Shown piece after piece: positions 9,040-17,832 of a stretch of 64,000 nucleotides of DNA. Position numbers and translations under genes: made by a program. The stretch covers positions 1 through 64,000 of the forward strand of contig NZ_BAMZ01000022.1 in assembly GCF_000964225.1 (NCBI RefSeq), in the 5' to 3' direction. Every line of letters begins with the position of its first letter. Position 1 is the first letter of the stretch. The notes beneath the pieces were generated by a model, which was not told the origin of the DNA, did no database searches, and worked only from the letters and a program-made list of their open reading frames with translations. Origin of the DNA: Acetobacter syzygii. Its GTDB lineage: Bacteria > Pseudomonadota > Alphaproteobacteria > Acetobacterales > Acetobacteraceae.

Positions 9040-9633
9040 CTAGTCTTCCCACCAGATGGAGAGAGTACGCACACCCTGTGCGCCACGGATCAGCACACCC
9101 TGAATATCCGCAGTGGCGGAAGGGCCGCTCATCAGCACACCATAATTGGCAGTATGGAACTCTGGGCGGTCCATATAGGCCGTGTGCATGTTGGCCGTCA
9201 GATTTTTGGGCGAGAGAATAACCACAATATGCTGGGTCAGATGGGCAGCGGAGTTCAGGTCATGCAACTGGGCTTCGCTCAGGTAGATCGAGCCCATTTC
9301 CGCAATACCAAACGGAGAGCGCACCACCAGCACATCCACCGAGGCCGCCTGCTGGGGCGTGCCAAGGTCTTCTATACGGATCGTCCCTTCAAAATCCGGC
9401 ACGGCCGAACAGATCACTTTGGAATCAGGGAACCGGCGGGCAATGGCCGTGGCCAGTGTATCGCCCTCCTGGCGTTCAAGCACCTGCCCACCCAGAATCT
9501 GGAGGCTGTTCTCAAACCGGGCCTGCCCGTTATCCATATCCCCCAGCCTTGCAACGGGGGGGAGCGGGTGCGCCTTGGGGTCCGGACGGTTATCCCGCAG
9601 GCGGGTCAAAATGGCATCGCGCGACGTGCTCAT
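9040..9633 (-). CDS. lutC: LutC/YkgG-family lactate utilization protein
   Basis: A 197-residue LUD-domain protein (DUF162). LutC works with LutA and LutB as a three-subunit iron-sulfur system oxidising L-lactate to pyruvate; which partner binds substrate is not fully settled. Typical segments are VDVLVVRSPFGIAEMGS near 100-116 and GPSATADIQGVLIRGAQGVR near the end. ATG overlaps the lutB stop by 4 bases (9630-9633), indicating coupled translation. It is the last gene of the seven-gene minus-strand run. Confidence 0.88.
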   Translation of the reverse strand: MSTSRDAILTRLRDNRPDPKAHPLPPVARLGDMDNGQARFENSLQILGGQVLERQEGDTLATAIARRFPDSKVICSAVPDFEGTIRIEDLGTPQQAASVDVLVVRSPFGIAEMGSIYLSEAQLHDLNSAAHLTQHIVVILSPKNLTANMHTAYMDRPEFHTANYGVLMSGPSATADIQGVLIRGAQGVRTLSIWWED

Positions 9634-11036
9634 GCGCCTTCCCCTTCCTTCTTTTTGGTTTTCAGGCGGTTCTGCTTATACCAGCTATGGAATGTCTGCT
9701 TGACCGGGTGTGGCAGTTCGCGGTGCTTGCCCCACGGGTTAAGCCAGTTATACAGCACAAAGCGCGGCATGGTGCTCAGCGCGACTTCCGTACTGTTAAT
9801 GGCGGCACGGTACAGGCTGGGCTGGCCCATAAGCTTGCCCGCCATATACATGACCTCCCGCTTTACAAACGGCAGTTCGTGGTGTTCGGCCAGCACACGC
9901 CGCCATTTGTACAACTGGTCATGAATATTGATCTTGACCGGGCATACGTTGGTGCAGCTCCCGTTCATGGTCGAGGCAAAGGGCAGTGTGCTGTATTTGC
10001 GCTCGTTAAACGTGGGGTCAATAATTGCACCAATGGGGCCGGAATACACCGCACCATAGGACAGACCACCCGAACGCCGGTACACCGGGCAGGTGTTCAT
10101 GCACGCGCCGCAACGGATACATTTGAGCGAGGTCCAGAACTCCTCCATGCCCAAACGGTGCGAACGCCCGTTATCCACCAGCACCACATGCATTTCGCTC
10201 CCCTTCTGCGGGCCACGGAAGTGCGTGGTGTACTGCGTAATGGGCGAGCCAAGCGCCGAGCGGGAGAGCATACGGATAAACACGCCCATATCCGCCATAC
10301 GCGGCACAAGGCGTTCAATCCCGATTGTGGCAATGTGCAGCCCCGGCACGGTTGCACTCAGGTCGGCATTGCCTTCGTTGGTGCAAACGACAAAGGAGCC
10401 GGTTTCCGCCACCACAAAGTTACCCCCCGTCATCCCCGCATCGGCGGAAAGAATAACCGGGCGGGCCGCCAGACGCTGCTGCCACGCAAGGGACTGCGCA
10501 TCATCATCATTCGGGTCGGTGTGGTAATGTTTGGCAAAAATCTTGGCCACATCGGGGATCAGCTTATGCACGGCTGGCACCACAATATGGCTGGGCATCT
10601 GGTCATCCAGCTGCTGGATACGCTCGCCCAGATCCGTTTCCGTCACCACAACGCCGCGTGGTTCCAGATACTCGCGCATACAGCATTCTTCGGTCACCAT
10701 GGACTTGCTCTTGATGAGCGACTTGGCACCGTGTTTTTCCAGAATTTCGCCTACAATGCGGTTATGTTCCGCGCCATCGGCAGCCCAGTGAACGTGAATA
10801 CCGTTCTTTTTGGCATTTGCTTCAAACTGCTCCAGATATTCGGGCAGGTTGGCCAGCGTATGCTCCTTAATGGCGGAAGCACGGGCGCGCAGTTCCTGCC
10901 ATTCGGGCAGAATGTGCATCTGCTGGTCGCGCTTTTGCCGCAGGTCCCAAAGCCGTTCATCATGGAAATCCATGTGAGCCGTATCTTCAATAAATGCTTC
11001 AGCAGCCTTGGCGTGGTTAACAGGTTTGACTTTCAT
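9630..11036 (-). CDS. lutB: LutB iron-sulfur lactate utilization protein
   Basis: A 468-residue protein with an N-terminal LUD domain (about 70-300) and a ferredoxin-like C-terminus binding two 4Fe-4S clusters: C306, C309, C312, C316 (CIRCGACMNTCP) and a second set beginning C361xxxC365 (CTNVCP). This is the LutB/YkgF layout and length. It overlaps lutC downstream and lutA upstream by 4 bases each, so the three lut genes are one translational unit. Confidence 0.92.
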   Translation of the reverse strand: MKVKPVNHAKAAEAFIEDTAHMDFHDERLWDLRQKRDQQMHILPEWQELRARASAIKEHTLANLPEYLEQFEANAKKNGIHVHWAADGAEHNRIVGEILEKHGAKSLIKSKSMVTEECCMREYLEPRGVVVTETDLGERIQQLDDQMPSHIVVPAVHKLIPDVAKIFAKHYHTDPNDDDAQSLAWQQRLAARPVILSADAGMTGGNFVVAETGSFVVCTNEGNADLSATVPGLHIATIGIERLVPRMADMGVFIRMLSRSALGSPITQYTTHFRGPQKGSEMHVVLVDNGRSHRLGMEEFWTSLKCIRCGACMNTCPVYRRSGGLSYGAVYSGPIGAIIDPTFNERKYSTLPFASTMNGSCTNVCPVKINIHDQLYKWRRVLAEHHELPFVKREVMYMAGKLMGQPSLYRAAINSTEVALSTMPRFVLYNWLNPWGKHRELPHPVKQTFHSWYKQNRLKTKKKEGEGA

Positions 11037-11776
11037 TCCCGCGCTCCATTCAGAATTTCAGCAATATGAATGAAGCGGATAGGCACGCCCGCCCGCTCCG
11101 CGCACCCCTGCTGGTGCATCATGCATGACGTATCGGCCGAAACAATATATTCAGCCCCCGCCTGATGGTGGTCACGCACCTTGTCCGTTCCCATTTTGGC
11201 GGACACAGCCTCCTCCGTAACCGAGAAGGTTCCACCAAAACCACAGCATTCATCCGGGCGTTTGGGCGTGGCAAAGGAAATGCCCTTGACCTTGTTCAAC
11301 AAATCCATGGGTTTGGAAAAAAACGGCTCACCCAGCTCGGACATGCTGGCCGTGCGCAGCGCGCGCAATGTGCCGCAACTGTTATGCAGCCCCACCTTGT
11401 GCGGGAACTCGGCCCAGGGGAAGTCCTGCACCTTCAGAACATCATGCAAAAACTCGACCAGTTCAAACGTGTTTTCACGCACATGGCGTACTTCATCCGT
11501 TTGTTCGATCGCATCAAAATTGTCGCGCACATGGTGTGTGCAACTGCCAGATGGCATAACAATGGCATCATACTTGGCAAAGTTTTTAACAAACAGAGCT
11601 TCTGCCGGTGCTGCATCCTTGTTGCAGCCCGAATTGGCCATGGGCTGGCCACAGCAGGTCTGGTTCATGGGGTATTCCACGTCCTGACCCAGCTTTTCCA
11701 GCAACTCCAGTGTAGCAATCCCCGCGTTTGGATAAAACGCGTCTATATAACAGGGAATAAACAACCCGATTTTCAT
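11033..11776 (-). CDS. lutA: LutA CCG-domain lactate utilization protein
   Basis: A 247-residue protein with two cysteine-rich CCG domains: NQTCCGQPM near residues 38-46 and DECCGFGGTFSV near 178-189, as in LutA/YkgE and the C-terminal half of GlcF. These motifs bind unusual iron-sulfur or heterodisulfide-type clusters. The start MKIGLFIPCYID at 11776 is preferred because GGGGG precedes it and family members begin exactly there; the frame is open further upstream. Confidence 0.9.
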   Translation of the reverse strand: MKIGLFIPCYIDAFYPNAGIATLELLEKLGQDVEYPMNQTCCGQPMANSGCNKDAAPAEALFVKNFAKYDAIVMPSGSCTHHVRDNFDAIEQTDEVRHVRENTFELVEFLHDVLKVQDFPWAEFPHKVGLHNSCGTLRALRTASMSELGEPFFSKPMDLLNKVKGISFATPKRPDECCGFGGTFSVTEEAVSAKMGTDKVRDHHQAGAEYIVSADTSCMMHQQGCAERAGVPIRFIHIAEILNGARE

Positions 11777-11804
11777 ACGCACCCCCGGTAAAGAACGAGC
11801 CTCC

Positions 11805-13502
11805 TCAGCTCGCTGCAATCACAATTTCCACTAAAGATGGGCCATCAGTTGCCAAAGCCGCCTCCAGTGCCGGGGCAATATCGGCCGCCCGCGTCAATCT
11901 GGTGGAGGGCACACCCATGGAACGGGCAAGCGCCTGATAGTCTATGCTCGGGTTCACAATATCCATGGCTGGATAAGTCCCTTCCCGCGCGGAAATATAG
12001 TCTTTTTGCTGCCGCATGAAGTTCTTGAGCACATTGTACTCCTGATTATTCATGACCACAAAAGTCACAGGCAGCTTCTCATGTGCCGCGGTCCATAACG
12101 CCTGAGGCGAATACAGAGCCGCGCCATCCCCCACAAGAGACACAACACGCTCGCGCCCAAGGCCGAGCGATGCCCCAACGGCAGCAGGCATCCCCCACCC
12201 AAGCGCTCCCCCACGCAGGAAGGAATACTGGGCAGACCATGCACTTTCCAAAAACAGGCGGACATCGGAGGATGTGGCTATGGCCTCATCCACAATGGCA
12301 ATATCCGGGCCAATGGCGCGCACCACCTCCCACGCAGCAACGCTGGGGTGGATAACCGCATCACTCTGGTGGACCAGCACGTCTGCACGGGCCTGCGCCC
12401 TGTGCGCCTGCCGCTCTGCCGCAACCTGTTGACCTGCCGCGTGATAAGCCTGCGCATTCGCCTGCGTCTGCCCCTGCAACTCCGGCAGCAATGCCTGCAA
12501 GGACGCACGAATATCCCCCACGACCGAAAGCGGGGTCCAGAACGTACGCCCCAGATCCCGCACATCGGAGGACATCTGATACACGGCACAGCTTGGCGGC
12601 AGGGCCGGGCCTTCCGTGTACAGAATGGTAATCAGGGATTTGCCACCCAATGCAAAAATGGCGTCATACGCACCCAGCTTTTCCGCAATGGCGGTTGCCT
12701 GCGTGGGCAGGTTGCCACACCACAACGGATGGGCCGTTGCAAACGGAATGCGCGATGGCCAGGACGAACCATAAACCGGAGCACCCAGACATTCGGCCAC
12801 GGCCGCAACCTCGGCTGCGGCATCGGAACCGTAAACCTCGTCCCCGGCAATAATCGCCAACCGACCGGGGGCTATGCCCGCCAGAGCACGCGCAAGCTCC
12901 GGCAGTCCACCGGCCACGGCCTGACGGTTGATCTGCGATGGCGCACCAATATCCACCGCACTCAGTTCCTCCATAACGTCCATGGGCAACGAGAGGAACA
13001 CAGGCCCGCTGGGCGCTGCCGTGGAATCATGGAAGGCACGGCGGAGCAGCACGGGCAACTGGTCCGCATGTGCGACCTCCTGCGCCCATTTGACCGCCGG
13101 GCGGGCAATCTGCACCAGATCTCCGAACAGCAGCGGGTCTGAAATGGTATGGCGGGAATCCTGCTGCCCTGCTGTCACCACCAGCGGGGTCTGGGACACG
13201 CTGGCATTGAGCAGGTTGCCCAGACCATGCCCAAGCCCGCCAGCCGTATGCAGGTTCAAAAATCCCGGTTTGCGCGCCGCCTGTGCATAGCCATCGGCCA
13301 TGGCCACGACGCTGGCTTCCTGCAGGCCCAGCACGTAATGCACGTCCCGCACTTCCAGCAACGCATCGATCAGTGGCAGTTCGGTTGTGCCGGGGTTGCC
13401 AAAAATATAATCAACCCCCTCGCTGCGCAGAACCTCCAGCAGCACGGCAGCCCCACGGCGCAATCTGCCCCCGGCCGCATCCACACCTGTTATGCCTGAC
13501 AT
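11805..13502 (-). CDS. ThDP-dependent 2-oxoacid decarboxylase, benzoylformate decarboxylase-like
   Basis: A 565-residue thiamine-diphosphate enzyme. The ThDP-activating Glu is E62 (GLQEASVV); H85 in NLHTAGG matches the catalytic His70 of benzoylformate decarboxylase; the ThDP/Mg motif GDG...NN is near 452-482 (LVGDGAALYS to VVMNNQEYN). The Ser26 position of benzoylformate decarboxylase is Thr here (GNPGTTE), so substrate is open. It lies between glcF and lutA on the same strand, suggesting that it acts on a 2-oxoacid made by those oxidases (pyruvate, phenylglyoxylate or glyoxylate). Start 13502 is chosen because GGGGAG precedes it. Confidence 0.75.
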   Translation of the reverse strand: MSGITGVDAAGGRLRRGAAVLLEVLRSEGVDYIFGNPGTTELPLIDALLEVRDVHYVLGLQEASVVAMADGYAQAARKPGFLNLHTAGGLGHGLGNLLNASVSQTPLVVTAGQQDSRHTISDPLLFGDLVQIARPAVKWAQEVAHADQLPVLLRRAFHDSTAAPSGPVFLSLPMDVMEELSAVDIGAPSQINRQAVAGGLPELARALAGIAPGRLAIIAGDEVYGSDAAAEVAAVAECLGAPVYGSSWPSRIPFATAHPLWCGNLPTQATAIAEKLGAYDAIFALGGKSLITILYTEGPALPPSCAVYQMSSDVRDLGRTFWTPLSVVGDIRASLQALLPELQGQTQANAQAYHAAGQQVAAERQAHRAQARADVLVHQSDAVIHPSVAAWEVVRAIGPDIAIVDEAIATSSDVRLFLESAWSAQYSFLRGGALGWGMPAAVGASLGLGRERVVSLVGDGAALYSPQALWTAAHEKLPVTFVVMNNQEYNVLKNFMRQQKDYISAREGTYPAMDIVNPSIDYQALARSMGVPSTRLTRAADIAPALEAALATDGPSLVEIVIAAS

Positions 13503-13580
13503 GCCTTTTGCTCCCCTGCCCCTGTTGGCCAGTCCATGGGGGCCGTGCCTGAGCAAGCCCCCTTACACCGTGGCGACCTG

Positions 13581-14915
13581 TTATTCCGCCGCCAGCTTCT
13601 GCCCTTTGAGCGCTGCGGGTTCGGGGCCACCCGTAGCCCAGTCCAGCAGTTCCACGGTATGCACAAACGGCAGGCCCAGCTCGCCCGCCAGCTGGGTCAT
13701 GCAGCCAATGTTGCCGCTGGCGGCAATCTGGGCATGAACGGAGCGGATATTGCGCAGTTTGCGCTCCTTCAGCTCATTGGCAATGTCGGGCTGGAGCAGG
13801 TTGTAGGTCCCGGCAGAACCGCAGCACAGATAACCTTCCGGCACATCCAGCACGGTAAACCCTGCCTCGCGCAGCAGGTCCTTGGGCTGGTTCACAATCC
13901 GCTGCCCATGCTGCATGGAACAGGCGGAATGGTACACCACGCGCAGCCCGGTGGGGTTAACGGGTTTTTGCAACCCGATTTCCACCATGAACTCGCTAAT
14001 ATCCTTGGCCATGGCGGACACACGGGCCGCCTTGTCCGCCCATGCCGGGTCCAGACGGAGCGCATGGCCATACGCCTTGATGGACGTGCCACACCCTGAG
14101 GTGTTGATAACAATGGCATCCAGCCCATCCGGGCCATCAGCCTCGCGCAGCCATGCGTCAATGTTCGCCTTGACCAGTGGCAGGGCCTGCGCCTCGTCCC
14201 CCATATGTTCGGCGGGGGCGCCACAGCAACCCGACCCCGCCGCCACAACCACTTCCACCCCATGGCGCTGGAGCAGGCGAATTGTGGCCTCGTTAATGGC
14301 GGTATCCAGCACGGTCTGTACGCAGCCGTTCAGCAACGCCACACGCTTACGGGGTTTGGCTGCCTTACCCCCCTCGGGTGCTGGCAAAAATGTCTGGGGC
14401 CGGTCAACAGGACTTGGAGCAGGCAGCGGCTTGGTTGGCACCATATCCAGCATGGCGCGCATGGTGCCCGAGAACAGCCCCCGGAAAGGCCGCCCCATAC
14501 GCCCGCCAAAAATAGCCAGACGGAACAGGCGGGCATTGGGAATAAGCCGGACCAGCAGTTCGCGCACGGCCCGCTGGAAGAGGGGGCGCCTGTAATGTTC
14601 CTCCACATATTCGCGCCCATGCGCAATAAGCTTGGAATATTCCACACCTGAAGGGCATATGGCCTCGCACGCAAGGCAGGTCAGGCAGCGGTCCAGATGT
14701 TCGACCGTTTTGGCGTCTGGCGCACCGCCTTTTTCGTACATATCCTTCATCAGAAAAATGCGGCCACGCGGGCTGTCATTTTCCTCATGTTTTACGGCGT
14801 ATGTGGGGCAGCGCGAGAGGCACACACCACAATGCACGCAGTTGCCAATAATATCTTTGGCCAGTTGAACGTTCGGGTCCGCATCCAGCGCGGCCTGAGG
14901 AATGTGGCTGAGCAT
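13581..14915 (-). CDS. glcF: Glycolate oxidase iron-sulfur subunit GlcF
   Basis: A 444-residue protein with two N-terminal 4Fe-4S sets, C26-C29-C32-C36 (CVHCGVCLSRCP) and C77-C80-C83-C87 (CLTCLACEAICP), followed by two CCG domains (GSGCCGAPAEHMG and GYLCCGSAGTYN). That is the GlcF layout. It passes electrons from the GlcD/GlcE flavoproteins toward the respiratory chain. The 11-base gap to glcE fits an operon. Confidence 0.93.
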   Translation of the reverse strand: MLSHIPQAALDADPNVQLAKDIIGNCVHCGVCLSRCPTYAVKHEENDSPRGRIFLMKDMYEKGGAPDAKTVEHLDRCLTCLACEAICPSGVEYSKLIAHGREYVEEHYRRPLFQRAVRELLVRLIPNARLFRLAIFGGRMGRPFRGLFSGTMRAMLDMVPTKPLPAPSPVDRPQTFLPAPEGGKAAKPRKRVALLNGCVQTVLDTAINEATIRLLQRHGVEVVVAAGSGCCGAPAEHMGDEAQALPLVKANIDAWLREADGPDGLDAIVINTSGCGTSIKAYGHALRLDPAWADKAARVSAMAKDISEFMVEIGLQKPVNPTGLRVVYHSACSMQHGQRIVNQPKDLLREAGFTVLDVPEGYLCCGSAGTYNLLQPDIANELKERKLRNIRSVHAQIAASGNIGCMTQLAGELGLPFVHTVELLDWATGGPEPAALKGQKLAAE

Positions 14916-14926
14916 TGGTGCGTCTC

Positions 14927-16135
14927 CTACGCCTGAACGGTCATACGGCCGGGGTTGAGAATACCCGCCGGGTCAAAGGCAGCACGGGTACGCGCGGCCA
15001 GTGCCGCAACCCCGGCACTTACAGGGGGGAACGCGCCAAACTGCGTCAGCACCGCATCTGGCGCACGGAGGATGGTTGCGCGCGCACCGGCCTGTTCTGC
15101 CATTTTACGGTAACGCAGGGTGTCCACCTCCGGCTGCACACCGCGCATGGTGGAAAACACAACGCCACCCGCCCAATCTACAAAAAAGCGGTTGATGCAG
15201 CCTGCCTTGCGCGCCTGCTCCACAAACGCGGGCATGGTTGTGGCAGGCAGGTTAACACGCCAGACCAGTTCGTCCGGTCGGGCGTGCAGGCAGGTCAGTT
15301 CACGCACACCAGCCCACAGGCTCTGGCTTTCTGCCTGCTCCAGCACCTGCATGGGCCCACGCGTGGCCAGCAGACTGTTCAGAATCTGCTGGTTACCTGC
15401 AACACCGGGGACACTCCCTTCCACCCGCACCAGCACTTCGCACACACCTGCGGCATTAACCCGGCGGGCCAGCCCGCCTATGCCCAGCGGCAAGGCGCGC
15501 ATTCTGGCGAACAGGGCCACATCCTCCTCTACAGAGGTGGCGGGCAGCACGAGCGTGACCTCCGCCCTTGGGGCAGGCAGTACTTTAATGGTCACGGTTG
15601 TCAGTGCCGCCAATGTGCCGTTGGAGCCTGTAACCAGTTTGCTCAGGTCATAGCCTGTAACGTTCTTCATGGTGCGCCCACCGGCCTTGAACACGTCCCC
15701 CTGACCGTTCACACCTTCCACGCCCAGAACAAAGTCGCGCGCCGCACCGGTCAGTATCCGCCGTGGGCCGGACAGGGCTGTTGCCACGGCCCCACCCAAT
15801 GTGCAGCGGGCACTATCGGTGCCATATAACCCGGCATAGCGTGGCGGTTCAAACGGCAGGTACTGGCCCTTCTGCGCCAGAAGCTGCTCCACTTCATCCA
15901 GTGTAACACCCACACCGGCGCGGATAACCAGATCATCCGGGTCGTAAAAATCTATGGCATTCAGCCCGCCCAGTTCCAGCACGCGCGTTGCGCGCACCGG
16001 GTTGCCAAGCCCTGTACGGGTGCCATTCCCCCGCACGGCCAGAGGCTCGCCCTTCCGGGCTGCATCCATAAGAATATCGGCCACATCCTGCGTGCTGGCA
16101 GGACGCATGGCGGCAATGGTTTGTGTGTCTGTCAT
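14927..16135 (-). CDS. glcE: Glycolate oxidase FAD-binding subunit GlcE
   Basis: A 402-residue FAD-binding (PCMH-type) protein, shorter than GlcD and with a divergent C-terminus, as expected for GlcE. FAD-site blocks are AVRGNGTRTGLGNPV near 33-47 and GGRTMKNVTGYDLSKLVTGS near 150-170. It forms the flavin-containing complex with GlcD and GlcF. It lies 21 bases after glcD in transcription order. Confidence 0.92.
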   Translation of the reverse strand: MTDTQTIAAMRPASTQDVADILMDAARKGEPLAVRGNGTRTGLGNPVRATRVLELGGLNAIDFYDPDDLVIRAGVGVTLDEVEQLLAQKGQYLPFEPPRYAGLYGTDSARCTLGGAVATALSGPRRILTGAARDFVLGVEGVNGQGDVFKAGGRTMKNVTGYDLSKLVTGSNGTLAALTTVTIKVLPAPRAEVTLVLPATSVEEDVALFARMRALPLGIGGLARRVNAAGVCEVLVRVEGSVPGVAGNQQILNSLLATRGPMQVLEQAESQSLWAGVRELTCLHARPDELVWRVNLPATTMPAFVEQARKAGCINRFFVDWAGGVVFSTMRGVQPEVDTLRYRKMAEQAGARATILRAPDAVLTQFGAFPPVSAGVAALAARTRAAFDPAGILNPGRMTVQA

Positions 16136-16156
16136 GCTTGCAATGCCCTACCAGAA

Positions 16157-17650
16157 TCAGAAACGCGGAATATCTGCAAAACGCAGGTTGCCGTTATGCA
16201 CATGCATCCGCCCGAATTCCGCGCAACGGCACAGGGTTGGGAACATCTTGCCCGGATTAAGCAGGTCTTTGGGGTCAAACGCACATTTGACCATCTGCTG
16301 CTGCTGGAGATCAATTTCGGTAAACTGATGGGTCATCAGGTCGCGTTTTTCAACACCAATCCCATGCTCCCCGCTAAGCACCCCACCGGCATCCACGCAG
16401 GCAATCAGCACATCGGCCCCAAATTCCTCGGCTTTTTCCAGATCACCCGGTTTGGCCGCATCGTACATGATAATGGGGTGCAGGTTGCCATCCCCCGCAT
16501 GGAAGCAGTTGGCGTAATCCAGCCCGTATTTTCTGGACATGTCGGCCATTTTATTCAGCACTTCGGGCAGTTTGTTGCGCGGAATTGTGCCGTCCGTGCA
16601 GTAATAGTCCGGGCAGAGCTTGCCAATGGCAGAAAAAGCCAGTTTGCGGCTGCTCCATATGCGCTGGCGCTCTTCTTCCGTGGTGCTGACCTTGATTTCG
16701 ATCGCACCCTGACCACGCGCAACGTCACTGACCACCCCAACCAGTGCATCCACCTCAACCGCCGTACCATCGAGTTCGCACAGCAGGAGTGCCGCCGTGC
16801 GGTCATCAAATTTTTCCTTGATCAGGACCGAGACCGCATCGAGCACCTTACGGTCCATGAACTCCAGTCCGGCGGGAATAATGCCCGCGCCAATAATGGC
16901 CCCCACACATGCGCAGGCCTCCTCCACGGACGGGAAGCTCATGGAAATCACTCGCGCCACTTCGGGCACAGGCTCCAGCCGTACGGCAATTTCCGTCACA
17001 ACGGCCAGCAGCCCTTCCGATCCGGTCAGGACACCCATAAGGTCCAGCTCGCCTTCGGCCGCGCCAAGGTAAGCCCCACCGAGTTCCACCATCTCGCCGG
17101 TCATCAGAACAGCCTGAATGCCCAGAATATGGTTGGCGGTCACACCGTATTTAAGGCAGTGCACGCCGCCTGCGTTTTCCGCCACGTTCCCACCTATGGT
17201 GGAAATAAGCTGGCTGGATGGGTCGGGCATGTAACACAGACCAAGATGGCTGACGGCCTCGGTAATTTTAATGTTAGGCACACCGGGCTGCACGCGCGCC
17301 ACACGGTTGTGTTCGTCCACCGCCAGCACGTTGCACAGACGCGAGGTAACCAGCAGCACGCCATCTTCCAGTGGCAGAGCCCCACCGGAAAGTGATGTGC
17401 CAGACCCGCGCGGCACAATTTTTACACCTTTTTCGTGACAAAAACGCAGAACGGCCTGCACTTCCTCCGCGCAGCCGGGCAAAACCACAAGCAACGGCAT
17501 GGCCATGTAAGCGGTAATGCCATCGCACTGGTAGGGTCTGCGCTGTGCATCGTCGGAAATGACCCAGTCTTTTCCCACAATCTTGCGCAGGCCCTGCGCC
17601 AGTGCATCACGCTGGCTCAGAATGGCCTGACTCGGTTCGGGCATCTGCAT
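16157..17650 (-). CDS. glcD: Glycolate oxidase subunit GlcD (FAD-linked 2-hydroxyacid dehydrogenase)
   Basis: A 497-residue flavoprotein with the FAD-linked oxidase N-domain (VPRGSGTSLSGGALP near 95-109; GGNVAENAGGVHCLKYG near 152-168) and the C-terminal FAD-oxidase domain ending in the conserved GEHGIGVEKRDLM and DPKDLLNPGKMFP. GlcDEF oxidises glycolate to glyoxylate, and relatives oxidise D-lactate, so substrate cannot be fixed by sequence alone. It is the first gene of the seven-gene run; its promoter must lie in 17651-17832. Confidence 0.92.
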   Translation of the reverse strand: MQMPEPSQAILSQRDALAQGLRKIVGKDWVISDDAQRRPYQCDGITAYMAMPLLVVLPGCAEEVQAVLRFCHEKGVKIVPRGSGTSLSGGALPLEDGVLLVTSRLCNVLAVDEHNRVARVQPGVPNIKITEAVSHLGLCYMPDPSSQLISTIGGNVAENAGGVHCLKYGVTANHILGIQAVLMTGEMVELGGAYLGAAEGELDLMGVLTGSEGLLAVVTEIAVRLEPVPEVARVISMSFPSVEEACACVGAIIGAGIIPAGLEFMDRKVLDAVSVLIKEKFDDRTAALLLCELDGTAVEVDALVGVVSDVARGQGAIEIKVSTTEEERQRIWSSRKLAFSAIGKLCPDYYCTDGTIPRNKLPEVLNKMADMSRKYGLDYANCFHAGDGNLHPIIMYDAAKPGDLEKAEEFGADVLIACVDAGGVLSGEHGIGVEKRDLMTHQFTEIDLQQQQMVKCAFDPKDLLNPGKMFPTLCRCAEFGRMHVHNGNLRFADIPRF

Positions 17651-17746
17651 TCTTGTTCTCTTTCATACTGCGTTGCCGCGTCATGGAAGAAAAAAGGCAG
17701 TGTGCCTGCCTCCTTTGCTCCGTCCGCCCATGGCGTCGTGTTGTGG

Positions 17747-17756
17747 TGTTATAACA
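17747..17756. promoter_or_regulatory. 10-bp palindrome in the glcD promoter region
   Basis: TGTTATAACA is a perfect palindrome in the 182-bp gap between glcD and alsS. It lies about 97 bases upstream of the glcD start and contains TATAAC, usable as a -10 element. A related GTTATAAC occurs upstream of alsD at 20448. A regulatory role is possible; such an 8-mer is also expected about once by chance in this window. Confidence 0.3.
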
Positions 17757-17832
17757 ACATTATCGCGTTCATGAAACGGATGGAGCGGATGACAGCAATA
17801 GAACCTGTTCTGCGTCAAGCGCAGTCCTGTTT

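Noticed and set aside
9154-11069. Long plus-strand open frames opposite lutC and lutB
   Set aside because: They are mirror frames of high-GC genes with well-supported domains; no ribosome sites or known domains.
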